In this document: in pieces, positions 1 to 8,456 of the stretch
How positions within the stretch are numbered: position 1 is the stretch's first letter
How the letters are laid out: the number at the start of each line of letters is the position of its first letter
Assembly: GCA_036497945.1 (NCBI GenBank)
Contig: DASXIN010000152.1
Span: 17,954 to 81,953, forward strand
Origin: RYN-230 sp036497945
GTDB taxonomy: Bacteria > Actinomycetota > Actinomycetes > Streptosporangiales > Streptosporangiaceae
DNA: 64,000 bases
Direction: 5' to 3'
The notes under the pieces: model-generated
Told to the model about the DNA's origin: nothing
Databases searched by the model: none
The model's input: the letters and a program-made list of their open reading frames with translations, nothing else
Translations under genes and position numbers: made by a program

Positions 1-720
1 ACCGCGATGGAGGAGCCGGTCTCCTTCGACGCGGACTCGCTGCGGGCCGAGAAGGAGAAGGTGCTGTCCGCGGTACGGCTGCCCGAGGATCTGGCCCTGA
101 GCACGGCCCGTGGCCAGTACGCGGCGGGCTGGCAGGGCGGCATCCCGGTGCGCGGCTTCCTGGAGGAGGACGGCATCGCGCCGGACTCGCGCACCGAGAC
201 CTACGCCGCGATCAAGGTGAACGTGGAGACCCGCCGGTGGGCCGGGGTCCCGTTCTACCTGCGTAGCGGCAAGCGGCTGCCGCGCCGGATGTCGGAGATC
301 GCGATGATGTTCCAGCGCGCCCCGCACCTGCCGTTCGCCGCCACCGACACCAAGGAACTCGGGCAGAACGCCCTGGTCATCCGGGTCCAGCCGGACGAGG
401 GCGTGACCGTGCGGTTCGGCTCCAAGGTGCCCGACACGGCGATGGAAGTGCGCGACGTGAACATGGACTTCGCCTACGGCGAGTCGTTCACCGAGAACAG
501 CCCGGAGGCCTACGAGCGGCTGCTGCTCGACGTGCTGATCGGCGATCCCCCGCTGTTCCCGCGGCACCGTGAGGTCGAGCTGTCCTGGAAGGTGCTCGAC
601 CCCATCGAGGAGTTCTGGGCCGAGTACGGCAAGCCGGAGCCCTACCCGGCCGGATCGGACGGGCCGCCGTCCGCGGACGAACTGATGCGGCGGGACGGCC
701 GGGCGTGGCGGCGCCTGTGA
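1..720 (+). CDS. zwf: Glucose-6-phosphate 1-dehydrogenase, C-terminal part (cut by window edge)
   Basis: This is the 3' part of zwf; the frame is already open at base 1, so the true start lies outside the window. The enzyme oxidises glucose 6-phosphate to 6-phosphogluconolactone with NAD(P)+ in the cytoplasm. The visible 239 residues are the C-terminal alpha+beta domain, with the substrate-side segment FYLRSGKRLPRR near the start and EAYERLLLDVLIGDPPLF further on, both typical of the family. The Rossmann domain and catalytic His are not visible. The next two genes, opcA and pgl, complete the usual actinobacterial zwf-opcA-pgl set. Identification is secure. Confidence 0.96.
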   Translation, partial: TAMEEPVSFDADSLRAEKEKVLSAVRLPEDLALSTARGQYAAGWQGGIPVRGFLEEDGIAPDSRTETYAAIKVNVETRRWAGVPFYLRSGKRLPRRMSEIAMMFQRAPHLPFAATDTKELGQNALVIRVQPDEGVTVRFGSKVPDTAMEVRDVNMDFAYGESFTENSPEAYERLLLDVLIGDPPLFPRHREVELSWKVLDPIEEFWAEYGKPEPYPAGSDGPPSADELMRRDGRAWRRL

Positions 721-744
721 GCGCCGTCCGGTACCGGCTAGTGA

Positions 745-768
745 GCACGGGCCCGCAGGGCCCCGTGC
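745..768 (+). terminator. GC-rich hairpin between zwf and opcA
   Basis: A strong imperfect inverted repeat (arms 745-754 and 758-768, one bulged base) lies 25 bases after the zwf stop. It has no following T-run, so it may end or weaken zwf transcription, or stabilise the zwf 3' end, rather than act as a full intrinsic terminator. opcA starts about 100 bases later with its own ribosome-binding site. Confidence 0.4.
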
Positions 769-871
769 GAGCGGCCGGTGTGCGGGCCATCCCGGACGGC
801 GCGAACGTCCAGGGAAGCGCTGTAGCGCACGGGGTGGTTTGGCACGGCGCAGCGGGAAAGGACAGCTCCGC

Positions 872-1822
872 ATGATGATCGACTTGGCCGAGACGACCAC
901 TGGCCGGATCCACGAGGCCATCCGGCAGGCCCGGCAGCGGCTCGGCGGCCCGGCCAGCGGCATGGTGCTGACCCTGGTCATCGTGACCGACGAGGCCGCT
1001 CAGTACGACGCGGTCCGGGCGGCCAGTGAGGCGGCCCGGGAGCACCCGATGCGGGTGCTCGCGGTGATCACCCGGCGGCCGCAGGCCGGCTCCCGGCTGG
1101 ACGCCGAGATCCGGGTGGGTGAGACCGGCCCGGGCGAGGTGGTGCTGCTGCGCATGTACGGGCCGCTCGGCGAGCACGCCGACTCGGTGGTCACCCCGCT
1201 GCTGATGCCGGACACGCCGGTGGTGACGTGGTGGCCGGGCATCCCGCCGGAGGTCCCGTCGGCCAGCCCGCTCGGCGCGCTGGCCCAGCGCCGGATCACC
1301 GACGCGGCCGCGGCCAGCGAGCCACACGACTGCCTGACCAGCCTGGCCGCGCACTACCGGCCCGGGGACACCGACCTGAGCTGGACCCGGGCCACCCCGT
1401 GGCGGACCCTGCTGGCCGCCACCCTGGACCAGCCGCACGGCACGATCAGCGGCGGCCAGGTGGAAGCCGAAGCGGGCAACCCGAGCGCCGACCTGATCGC
1501 GTCCTGGCTGTCCGTCCGGCTCGGCCTCCCGTTCACGACCACGGTGTCCGGCGGCCCCGGGATCACCGCGGTGACGTTCGACACCAGCGAGGGCGAGGTG
1601 TCGGTGACCCGCCCGGACGGCCGGGTGGCCATGCTGCGGCGGCCCGGGCAGCCGGAGCGCAAGGTGGCCCTGCACCGCCGGGACACCTCCGAGCTGCTGG
1701 CCGAGGAGCTGCGCCGGCTGGACCCGGACGAGGTCTACGGCGAGACCATCGCGCCGTTCCTGAGCATGGCGCCCGCCGCGGCCGCCCGGACCAGCCTGGA
1801 TGGCAGCGGCAGCACGCCGTGA
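872..1822 (+). CDS. opcA: Glucose-6-phosphate dehydrogenase assembly protein OpcA
   Basis: 316-residue OpcA, the accessory protein that promotes assembly and activity of glucose-6-phosphate dehydrogenase in cyanobacteria and actinobacteria. The N-terminal region has the family pattern MVLTLVIVTD...VLAVI, followed by a segment with PVVTWWPGIPPE. The ATG at 872 was chosen because a purine-rich GGGAAAGGA sits about 8 bases upstream; the frame stays open further 5' to 839 without family-like sequence. An adjacent ATG at 875 would also work. The stop overlaps the pgl start by GTGA, so the two are translationally coupled. Position directly after zwf supports the call. Confidence 0.94.
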   Translation: MMIDLAETTTGRIHEAIRQARQRLGGPASGMVLTLVIVTDEAAQYDAVRAASEAAREHPMRVLAVITRRPQAGSRLDAEIRVGETGPGEVVLLRMYGPLGEHADSVVTPLLMPDTPVVTWWPGIPPEVPSASPLGALAQRRITDAAAASEPHDCLTSLAAHYRPGDTDLSWTRATPWRTLLAATLDQPHGTISGGQVEAEAGNPSADLIASWLSVRLGLPFTTTVSGGPGITAVTFDTSEGEVSVTRPDGRVAMLRRPGQPERKVALHRRDTSELLAEELRRLDPDEVYGETIAPFLSMAPAAAARTSLDGSGSTP

Positions 1823-2598
1823 GCACGCCTGAGGTGCTGGTGCACCAGGACGCGGACCAGCTGGCCAAGGCGGCGGCCGGCCGGCTGGCCACCAAGCTGG
1901 CCGATGCCCAGGCCAGCGGCGGGACCGCGGATCTGGTGCTGACCGGCGGCGGCGTCGGCACCGCGGTGCTGGCCGGGCTGGCCGCGGCGTCGGCCCTCGG
2001 CGCGGTGGACTGGCAGCGGCTGGACATCTGGTGGGGTGACGAGCGCTTCCTGCCCGCCGGCGACCCGGAGCGCAACGAGGTCCAGGCCGAGCAGGCGCTG
2101 CTCCGGCACGTGGACACTGACCCGGCCCGGGTGCACCGGATGCCCGCGAGCGACGGGCCGGACGGGCCCAACCCGGAGGCGGCCGCCGAGCGGTACGCGG
2201 CGGAGCTGCGCAAGGCGGCCCGGCCCGAGGACCATGGCCCGGTGCCCGCGTTCGACGTCCTGCTGCTCGGCATCGGGCCGGAGGGGCACGTCGCGTCGCT
2301 GTTCCCGGGCATGCCCGCGCTCTATGACGAGCGGCCGGTGGTCGCGGTGCGCGGCGCGCCGAAGCCGCCGCCGACCCGGCTGTCGCTGACCCTGCCGTCC
2401 ATCCGGCAGGCCCGCGAGGTGTGGATCCTGGCCGCCGGGCCGGAGAAGGCCGGCGCGGTCCAGCTCGCGCTGTCCGGCGCCGGGCCGGTCCAGGTGCCCG
2501 CCGCCGGGGCCTGCGGCCAGCAGCGCACGCTGTACCTGCTGGACAAGGCGGCCGCCAGTCACCTGCCGCCAGGGCTCAGCCGGCTCGCGTCGCCCTGA
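1819..2598 (+). CDS. pgl: 6-phosphogluconolactonase
   Basis: 259-residue lactonase (NagB/RpiA fold) that hydrolyses 6-phosphogluconolactone to 6-phosphogluconate, the step after zwf. Family signatures are LTGGGVGTAVLAGLA near residue 37, WWGDERFLP near 72, and DVLLLGIGPEGHVASLFPG near 147. The usual Asp of GxGxDGH is Glu here, an odd but conservative change. The GTG start at 1819 overlaps the opcA stop (GTGA). It is the last gene of the zwf-opcA-pgl transcription unit and converges on the DUF1707 gene 13 bases later. Confidence 0.94.
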   Translation: MSTPEVLVHQDADQLAKAAAGRLATKLADAQASGGTADLVLTGGGVGTAVLAGLAAASALGAVDWQRLDIWWGDERFLPAGDPERNEVQAEQALLRHVDTDPARVHRMPASDGPDGPNPEAAAERYAAELRKAARPEDHGPVPAFDVLLLGIGPEGHVASLFPGMPALYDERPVVAVRGAPKPPPTRLSLTLPSIRQAREVWILAAGPEKAGAVQLALSGAGPVQVPAAGACGQQRTLYLLDKAAASHLPPGLSRLASP

Positions 2599-2611
2599 AC
2601 CCGGCTAACGC

Positions 2612-3022
2612 CTAACGCCGCCGGTTGCCGCCGCTGGTCAGCCGGACCAGGACCAGCAGCACGATGAGCACCGGGACGAACGCGGACGGGTCCCGGGTGG
2701 TCAGCGCGACGGTGAGCCAGATCATCAGGATCGGCAGCATCGGGCTGAGCCGGCGCCGCTGCCGGCCGGCCGGCAGCGGGCGCGGCTTGGTGGCCGCCGC
2801 GCTGCGGTCCGGCTCGGGCTGGCTCAGCTCGAGCTTGGCCTGCTGCGGCAGGTCGGCGGTCAGCAGGCGCAGTTCGCCCCAGGTCTTGGCGGCAAACGCC
2901 GAGGTGGTCCGCTCGTCGAACTCGGCCATGGTCAGCCGGCCGGTGCTGTAGCCGTCCCGCAGGATCTCGACGACGTTTTCGCGATCGGAGTCCGACGCGC
3001 GGATACCGCCGTCGTTGGTCAT
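2612..3022 (-). CDS. DUF1707 domain membrane protein
   Basis: 136 residues. Residues 7-60 form a DUF1707 domain (IRASDSDRENVVEILRDGYS, then GRLTMAEFDERT and a Trp-Gly-Glu-Leu stretch), a small SHOCT-like module common in actinobacteria. A Pro/Arg-rich linker follows, then two hydrophobic stretches (about 95-107 and 115-128) that could be membrane-embedded. Function is unknown; in other proteins the domain sits next to membrane or signalling segments. The gene is divergent from the two-RCK gene and convergent with pgl. Confidence 0.8.
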   Translation of the reverse strand: MTNDGGIRASDSDRENVVEILRDGYSTGRLTMAEFDERTTSAFAAKTWGELRLLTADLPQQAKLELSQPEPDRSAAATKPRPLPAGRQRRRLSPMLPILMIWLTVALTTRDPSAFVPVLIVLLVLVRLTSGGNRRR

Positions 3023-3113
3023 GGCCGGACCTCCTGGACTTATTAGCCCCTTTCATCCGGAGAATACCCCGGTCGGCCGGCTAGGTCGCCGGCCTGGTCA
3101 CCCGCAACCCACG

Positions 3114-3149
3114 TTGGCCGGACTTACCCGGCTATGGTTAGATCTCGCC
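3114..3149 (+). promoter_or_regulatory. Candidate leaderless promoter for the two-RCK gene
   Basis: TTGGCC at 3114-3119 and TTAGAT at 3138-3143 are separated by 18 bases, and the GTG start lies 7 bases after the second hexamer. That geometry fits a sigma-A-type promoter making a leaderless mRNA, which is common in actinobacteria. No Shine-Dalgarno sequence precedes the GTG, which agrees. This is an inference from pattern only. Confidence 0.45.
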
Positions 3150-4811
3150 GTGCCCCCCGTACCCCGCCCGGTCATCGAGGATACGGATCACCTGATCGTG
3201 TGTGGGGACGACGCGCTGGCCTACCGGGTGGTCGAGGAACTGGCCACCAATTACCGCGAGCGGGTCACCGTGCTGCTCGGTTCGGTCAGCCGCGGCCACG
3301 GCCCGCGCATCGCGCAACTGCCCGGCGTCCGGGTCATCGAGCGGCTGGACCTGGACAGCGCCGCCTTCACCGCGGCCCAGGTGCACTCGGCCCGGGCGAT
3401 GGCCCTGATGGGCCGGGACGACCTGGCCAACTTCCACGCCGGGCTGCGGGCCCAGGACCTCAACCCGGACCTGCGCATGGTGATGCGCATCTTCAACACC
3501 GGGCTGGGCGAGCGGATGCGCGCGTTCTTTCCCGACTGCGCGGTGCTGTCCAGCTCGGCGATGGCCGCTCCGTCGTTCGTGGCCGCCGCATTAGGCGAGC
3601 CCACGCCCAGCCATGTCCGGCTGGCCGGCCGCACCTTGTACGTGGCCCGCGCCGGGCAGGCCGATGCCACCCAGGTGCTCTGCGGGCTGGCCAGCCCCGG
3701 CGACCGCACGGCCGCGGGGCTGCTGCCGCCCGCCCCGGCCGCGGCCGACCTGGTCCTCGCGGTGGCCGACGGCACCCCGCGCAACCCGCTGACCCGGCAG
3801 CGCCGGCGACCGCTCCGGTTTCTCGCCGACATGACCCACCTGCTGCTGCGCAGCAAGCTCGGCCTGGTCTTCGTCGGCCTGTTCACGCTGCTGCTGTGCG
3901 GTTTCGTGCTGCTGGCCTCGGTGGGCGGGTACTCGCTGCCGAATGCCCTGTACCTGACCGCCCTGGACGCCGCGGGGGCCGCGGTGGCCAACGCACGGCT
4001 GGGCGGCGCGGAGAAGGTCGCCCAGTTCCTGCTCACGTTCACCGGGATGGCCTTCCTGCCGGTGGTGACCGCGGCCGTGGTCGGCGCCCGGCTCACCGGC
4101 TCACTGCGCGGCCGCGAGCGCCCGCTCAGCGGCCATGTGATCGTGGCTGGCCTGGGCAACATGGGCACCAGGATCTTCGGCCAGCTGCACGACCTGGGCG
4201 TCGACGTGGTCTGCGTGGACAAGAACGAGCACGCGGCGGGCGTCCGGCTGGCCCGGCGGCTGGGGCTGCGCGTGGTGATCGGCGAGACGCACCGGGAGGA
4301 AACGCTCCGCGCGGCCGGCATCAGCACCAGCCAGGCCCTGGTCTCGGTGACCGACAGCGACATCGTGAACCTGGAAACCGCGCTGCATGCCCGGGCGCTC
4401 GCCCCGGACCTGCGCCTGGTGCTCCGGCTGTCCGACGATGATCTGGCCGAGCGGGTGCAGAAGACGGTGGGCAACACGATCTCCCGTAGCGTGCCCTCTC
4501 TGGCCGCGCCCGCGTTCGCCGCGGCCATGCTGGAACAGCACGTGCTGCGCACCATCCCGGTCGGCCGGCACGTGCTGCTGATCGCCGATGTGGAGGTGAG
4601 CGCCGGGTCGGAGCTGGCCGGGCAGCCGGTGCAGAGCGTGCACCGGCCCGGGGCGGTCCGGGTGATCGCGGTGCGCCGGGCGGCCGCCAACCAGGTGGAC
4701 TGGTCGCCCGGGCCGGGCTACCAGATCAGCCCGCTGGACCGGATCTACGTGCTGGCCACCCGCACCGGGCTGAGCGAGGTGCTGGCACGCAGCCAGGCCA
4801 GCGGCAGCTGA
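3150..4811 (+). CDS. Two-RCK (TrkA-N) membrane protein with non-canonical pore
   Basis: 553 residues from the GTG at 3150. An N-terminal Rossmann RCK_N module (HLIVCGDDALAYRVVEEL, residues about 11-28) is followed by a central membrane part with two hydrophobic segments (about 235-262 and 290-315). A second RCK module (HVIVAGLGNMGTRIFGQL, from about 329) and a C-terminal TrkA-C-like region follow. This layout resembles Castor/Pollux-type or TrkA-linked ion channels gated by nucleotides. However, the segment between the two hydrophobic stretches has no TVGYG-type potassium filter (it reads DAAGAAVANARLGG), so ion selectivity cannot be claimed. The start agrees with the leaderless promoter just upstream; an ATG-like start at 3015 would overlap the divergent gene. 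Confidence 0.78.
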   Translation: MPPVPRPVIEDTDHLIVCGDDALAYRVVEELATNYRERVTVLLGSVSRGHGPRIAQLPGVRVIERLDLDSAAFTAAQVHSARAMALMGRDDLANFHAGLRAQDLNPDLRMVMRIFNTGLGERMRAFFPDCAVLSSSAMAAPSFVAAALGEPTPSHVRLAGRTLYVARAGQADATQVLCGLASPGDRTAAGLLPPAPAAADLVLAVADGTPRNPLTRQRRRPLRFLADMTHLLLRSKLGLVFVGLFTLLLCGFVLLASVGGYSLPNALYLTALDAAGAAVANARLGGAEKVAQFLLTFTGMAFLPVVTAAVVGARLTGSLRGRERPLSGHVIVAGLGNMGTRIFGQLHDLGVDVVCVDKNEHAAGVRLARRLGLRVVIGETHREETLRAAGISTSQALVSVTDSDIVNLETALHARALAPDLRLVLRLSDDDLAERVQKTVGNTISRSVPSLAAPAFAAAMLEQHVLRTIPVGRHVLLIADVEVSAGSELAGQPVQSVHRPGAVRVIAVRRAAANQVDWSPGPGYQISPLDRIYVLATRTGLSEVLARSQASGS

Positions 4812-4997
4812 TGACAGCGTCAGCATAAGGAAAACCTGGGTCTCCCCCAAGCGGGCCTCCAGCGTTACGCTCAGGGCAGATCTTCCATGTGGTTCTGCTG
4901 AGCCACCGTGAAGAGGGCCTTCAATCAGCCTGCACGTCGACCCGGCCCAGGGGGATCCCACGCCCGGGCAGCGCACTGCCTCATCAGGAGGAATCAC

Positions 4998-5648
4998 TTG
5001 AGCGTCAACGAGGACCGAATCACAGCGCCCACGTCAGTGGCCGTTACCGAAGTGCCCGGTATAGCCGATCCAGCGCCACTCGGGCTGGCCGCGTTCGCGC
5101 TGACCACATTCCTGCTTTCGGCGTTCAACGCCGGCTGGATGACTCACTCCAGCGGCCTGGCCTGGGTCAGCTACGCGCTCGCCTATGGCGGCCTGGTCCA
5201 GCTGCTGGCCGGCATGTGGGAGTTCCGCAACCGGAACGTGTTCGGCGCGACCGCGTTCGCCAGCTACGGCGGCTTCTGGATCGGCCTGTTCCTCTACTTC
5301 CAGCTCTACGGGGCCAAGCTGGCCACCCACGTGCTCACAGCCGGCCTGTTCGCCAAGGACGTGGGCTGGATCCTGCTCGCCTTCGCCATCTTCAACACCT
5401 ACATGCTGCTGTGGAGCACCCAGGTGAACCTGGCCGTGTTCGGGGTCTTCCTGACCCTGGAGGCCACCGAGATCGTCCTGTTCGCCGGGAACTTCGCAGG
5501 CAACGCCAACATCGTGAAGGCCGGCGGTTACGTGGGTGTGCTCACCGCGCTGGTGGCCTGGTACGCGTCGGCGGCCGGGGTGGCCAACGGAATGGGCGGC
5601 CGGCTCAGGGTGCCGGTCGGCAGACCGCTGCTCGCGCCGCGGGCCTGA
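4998..5648 (+). CDS. satP: Acetate uptake transporter, GPR1/FUN34/YaaH (SatP) family
   Basis: 216 residues with six predicted membrane helices. The family motif is present as DPAPLGLAAFALTTF at about residues 22-36 (consensus NPAPLGL, with Asp for Asn). Members import acetate, and often succinate, with protons across the inner membrane. The TTG start at 4998 is preferred because a near-perfect AGGAGG lies at 4986-4991, six bases upstream; the frame is open further 5' without family similarity. A long perfect terminator hairpin follows the stop, so the gene is probably monocistronic. Confidence 0.9.
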   Translation: MSVNEDRITAPTSVAVTEVPGIADPAPLGLAAFALTTFLLSAFNAGWMTHSSGLAWVSYALAYGGLVQLLAGMWEFRNRNVFGATAFASYGGFWIGLFLYFQLYGAKLATHVLTAGLFAKDVGWILLAFAIFNTYMLLWSTQVNLAVFGVFLTLEATEIVLFAGNFAGNANIVKAGGYVGVLTALVAWYASAAGVANGMGGRLRVPVGRPLLAPRA

Positions 5649-5660
5649 GCTGACCATTCT

Positions 5661-5694
5661 GATCCCGGGGGGCCGTTCCTGGCCCCCCGGGATC
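5661..5694 (+). terminator. Strong intrinsic terminator after satP
   Basis: Arms 5661-5674 and 5681-5694 are a perfect 14-bp inverted repeat with the six-base loop GTTCCT, followed 5 bases later by TTTT. It begins 12 bases after the satP stop, so it very likely ends satP transcription before the mechanosensitive channel gene. Confidence 0.85.
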
Positions 5695-5725
5695 ACGCGT
5701 TTTAGCTGCCGGGCAGGATTGAGCG

Positions 5726-6577
5726 GTGGACCTACACGAGAAGCGCCAGCTCGACCTGGCCGAGCACATGGCGCGGGTGAACCAGCACGTGACCAAGGCC
5801 CGGACGCGGGCCCGGCCGTGGCGGTTCATCATCTCGCTGGTGCTGGCCGTCGCGGCCGGCTCGGTGGGCGCGCTCGCGGGCACGCAGTTCAAGTACTGGA
5901 CCGGGCCAGCCAACTACACCCCCAAGATCATTGCTGCCGTGTCCATCGCCGCGTTCTGCGTGTTCGGCGCGAGCGCCGTGCTCGGGCTGGCGGGCAAGTC
6001 CCGGGAGATGCTCACCCCCGCGGTCGGCTCGTCGCACGCCGCCGTGGTCCGCTACGCCATCCTGCTGGTCGGCGGCGTGACCCTGCTGGTGTTTACGGTC
6101 AGCCTGTGCAAGGTGCCGATCGGGCAGTTGCTGGTCGGCGGCGCGGTCACCACGATCCTGCTCGGCATCGCCGGGCAGCAGGCGCTGGCCAACACCTTCG
6201 CGGGCCTGGTGCTGCTGCTGTCCCGGCCGTTCGTGGTGGGGGACTACGTCCGGGTCAAATCCGGTGCGCTAGGCGGGGTGACCGATGGCCTGGTCACCGA
6301 GATCGGTATCACCTACCTGCGGCTGGAAACCGAAGACGGCCCGCTGAACCTGCCCAATTCCCAGGTGCTGGCCGCTGCGACCGGGCCCATTCCCCGGCCG
6401 GAGGGTGCGCCGTCCCCGGCCGTGGTCGGCCAGGGCGCCCCGGCCCAGGCGCTGCCCGCTCAGCCGCCGCCGGACCAGCCGCCACCGGATCAGGTCGCGG
6501 CCGCCGCCGAGCCGGAGCCGGGTCATGACGACCGGCCGCGTGGCGAACCGCCGTCCGCGCCGTCCGCGCCGTCGTGA
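5726..6577 (+). CDS. Small mechanosensitive ion channel, MscS family
   Basis: 283 residues from GTG. Hydrophobic helices lie at about 32-54, 70-92 and 110-130. They are followed by the pore-lining and beta-domain signature of MscS: VGGAVTTILLGIAGQQALAN, then SRPFVVGDYVRV and LNLPNSQVL. The channel would relieve turgor under hypo-osmotic shock. The protein lacks the C-terminal alpha/beta vestibule domain of E. coli MscS; after the beta domain (about residue 217) it runs into a Pro/Gln/Ala-rich low-complexity tail of about 65 residues. No good ribosome-binding site precedes the GTG, so the start is less certain than the family. It converges on lsr2. Confidence 0.83.
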   Translation: MDLHEKRQLDLAEHMARVNQHVTKARTRARPWRFIISLVLAVAAGSVGALAGTQFKYWTGPANYTPKIIAAVSIAAFCVFGASAVLGLAGKSREMLTPAVGSSHAAVVRYAILLVGGVTLLVFTVSLCKVPIGQLLVGGAVTTILLGIAGQQALANTFAGLVLLLSRPFVVGDYVRVKSGALGGVTDGLVTEIGITYLRLETEDGPLNLPNSQVLAAATGPIPRPEGAPSPAVVGQGAPAQALPAQPPPDQPPPDQVAAAAEPEPGHDDRPRGEPPSAPSAPS

Positions 6578-6586
6578 GGCCCGGCC

Positions 6587-6925
6587 TCAGGCGTGCTTCG
6601 CCTCGTACCGGGCCACCACGTCGGCCGGAATGCGGCCACGGTCGCTGACCGCTATGCCGGTTTCCTTGGCCCAGCTACGGATGGCCGCGCTGTGCTGGCG
6701 GTGCGCCGTGGTGCGCCGTTTGGTTCTCCCGGCCCGGGCCGGGGCCCGCCGGGCGCGGTCGGCGTATTGCCCGAGCACATCGTCAAACTTTTGGCTGTGC
6801 TTGGTGCACAGGTCAATCTCATAATCCCGGCCATCCAGGCTGAAGCGCCGGGTCTCATGCTGGCCCTCAGGAATCGCTCTCTGGTCGTAGTCACAGGCAA
6901 AGGTGACGGAAACCTTCTGTGCCAC
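6587..6925 (-). CDS. lsr2: Nucleoid-associated protein Lsr2
   Basis: 112 residues from GTG at 6925. Lsr2 is the H-NS-like bridging protein of actinobacteria that binds AT-rich DNA and silences acquired genes. The N-terminal half is the dimerisation domain (VAQKV at the start, then SLDGRDYEIDLCTKH). The C-terminal DNA-binding domain shows IRSWAKETGIAVSDRGRIPA followed by DVVARYEAK, with the RGR minor-groove hook near residue 98. Basic linker RAGRTKRRTT lies between. The GTG is preferred to an upstream ATG-like codon because homologues begin with M/V-AQKV and a GGAAGGGGG tract precedes it. It lies 87 bases downstream of, and in the same direction as, a Tyr-Pro-repeat protein. Confidence 0.95.
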   Translation of the reverse strand: MAQKVSVTFACDYDQRAIPEGQHETRRFSLDGRDYEIDLCTKHSQKFDDVLGQYADRARRAPARAGRTKRRTTAHRQHSAAIRSWAKETGIAVSDRGRIPADVVARYEAKHA

Positions 6926-7012
6926 TTGAGGCCCCCCTTCCTCTGGAGGCAAATATATCCTCCCAGGGGCGGCCCAACCATAACGACACCCAAAGACGGG
7001 TGACGGCTACCG

Positions 7013-8050
7013 TCAATGACGGCCGGGATAGCGGCCCCGTTCCGGGGGCTCGCGATTATCGCCGCGGCGGCCATAGCGGAACGATTCCTCTGGTGGCTCG
7101 TTGCCGTAGCTGCCTACCGACTGGTCAGCGGTGTCTTCCCCCCAGTCCGCCCCGTGCTGGCCATAATCAGGGTCGGCTGGATATGCGCCGGATCCGCCGG
7201 TGGCCGGCTCGCCAGGATAATCCGCAATGTCCGGCTGGCCGGGATAGCCGTGGAAGTCCCGGTCCGCCGGGTAAGCCGGATCGGCAGGGTAACCCGGCGT
7301 GTCCCGCCGGTGGCTGCCCGACGATCCGCCCCGGTAATCCGCGGGCGCCGCGGGATACCCCCCAGCATTCCGGGAGGCGTCCCTTCCCGCGTCCCGGTGG
7401 TGATTGCCGGACGACCCGCCGCGGTAGTCCTCCGGGTAGTCCGCGCCCGCCGGGTAGCCGGGCTCAGCCGGGTAGCCGCCGGACCGGCTGGGGCGGTGGT
7501 ACGACCCGCTGGACGCCTGCTCCGGGTAGCCGGCCGACTCCGGGCTGGTCCGCCGGTAGTCCCCGGTGCCCGGCACGTCCGGGTAGCCCGCGTCGGCGGC
7601 GGCCCGGAACTCGCCGGTGCCCGCGCCGATACGGTAGTCGTCCAGCTGCTCGGCCGGGTAGTCCGGGCTGAGCGGGTCCGGGTAGCCAGCCGGGTCCCGG
7701 CGGTAGCCGCGGGTACTGTCCCGCTCCGGCATCCGCATGGCCGCGGTCGCCTGGCCCGGTTCCTGGCTGCCGCCACCCGGCGCCGCGTCGCGGGCCGGCG
7801 GGGCGTCACGGCTGGCCCGCTGGGCCTTGCCCTGCGGGCCACGGCGCAGCGCCTCGATCATCCGCTCGAGGTCGTCCATGGGCAGCCGGAAGGTCCCAGT
7901 GCAGGTGCCACCCTGCCAGATGCTGAACACCGCTACGCCGGTGTCGGCGTACCAGCTCAGCCGCATACTTCGGGAGTTGCCCCGTACGTCGAAGAACACC
8001 TCACCGAGCCGGGGCAACGGGGCTGCGTCCGACGCTGACATGCTGCCCAT
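7013..8050 (-). CDS. Unrecognised protein: small N-terminal domain plus long Tyr-Pro-repeat disordered tail
   Basis: 345 residues; I do not recognise a named family. Residues 1-80 look globular (RLGEVFFDVRGNSRSMRLSW, then WQGGTCTGTFRLPMDDLERM). Residues about 85-345 are low complexity, rich in Gly, Tyr, Pro, Asp, Arg and Ser. The motif YP occurs about 14 times, usually as GYPA, GYPD or DYPx, and DYRGGSSG occurs twice. This is a classic intrinsically disordered, aromatic-and-arginine composition of the kind linked to condensate formation, which is inference. The start is either the ATG at 8050 or the one at 8041; neither has a clear Shine-Dalgarno. The gene lies directly upstream of lsr2 in the same direction. 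Confidence 0.72.
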   Translation of the reverse strand: MGSMSASDAAPLPRLGEVFFDVRGNSRSMRLSWYADTGVAVFSIWQGGTCTGTFRLPMDDLERMIEALRRGPQGKAQRASRDAPPARDAAPGGGSQEPGQATAAMRMPERDSTRGYRRDPAGYPDPLSPDYPAEQLDDYRIGAGTGEFRAAADAGYPDVPGTGDYRRTSPESAGYPEQASSGSYHRPSRSGGYPAEPGYPAGADYPEDYRGGSSGNHHRDAGRDASRNAGGYPAAPADYRGGSSGSHRRDTPGYPADPAYPADRDFHGYPGQPDIADYPGEPATGGSGAYPADPDYGQHGADWGEDTADQSVGSYGNEPPEESFRYGRRGDNREPPERGRYPGRH

Positions 8051-8456
8051 GGTGGCGCTGAACTAATGGGTTTGTCCAATTAGCGCTGTGACCAGGGCCG
8101 GTCCGGGCGGGCAACGGACGCTGAACATCTCTGCCTCGGATTCGCCATCCGGCCTGCGGAACCGGCCCGGCTGATGGCATCATTGATCATCGGTCCGCTG
8201 GACAGGACTGGTTTCGCCAGGGCGGCTGCCACTCGGCTGGCCACCCATCCGGCAGGGTTGCTCCACTCGTGCACCGTCACGGCGGTTACGGGTGCATGCG
8301 GCTGCCCATTGCCCCGGGAACACGCAGGTGCCGCAGTACGTTCAATACCTACGACGGGGCATACGCCGCATCGCGCGGAACCATGAAGTCCGACACAACC
8401 AGAGGGTCGGCTAGATGGAAACGTATCACCACTGAGCCTGTTGAGGAGATCTAGTC
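8051..8456. other. Intergenic region between divergent genes (406 bases)
   Basis: Holds the 5' regions of the disordered-protein gene (minus) and the whiB gene (plus). GAGGAG at 8443-8448 is the whiB ribosome-binding site. Short ORFs on both strands here show no family sequence and no convincing start signals. I see no RNA gene or repeat. Confidence 0.5.

Noticed and set aside
8080..8280. Minus-strand 66-codon ORF in the intergenic region before whiB
   Set aside because: No family similarity recognised, no good ribosome-binding site, and it overlaps other equally plausible shadow frames.
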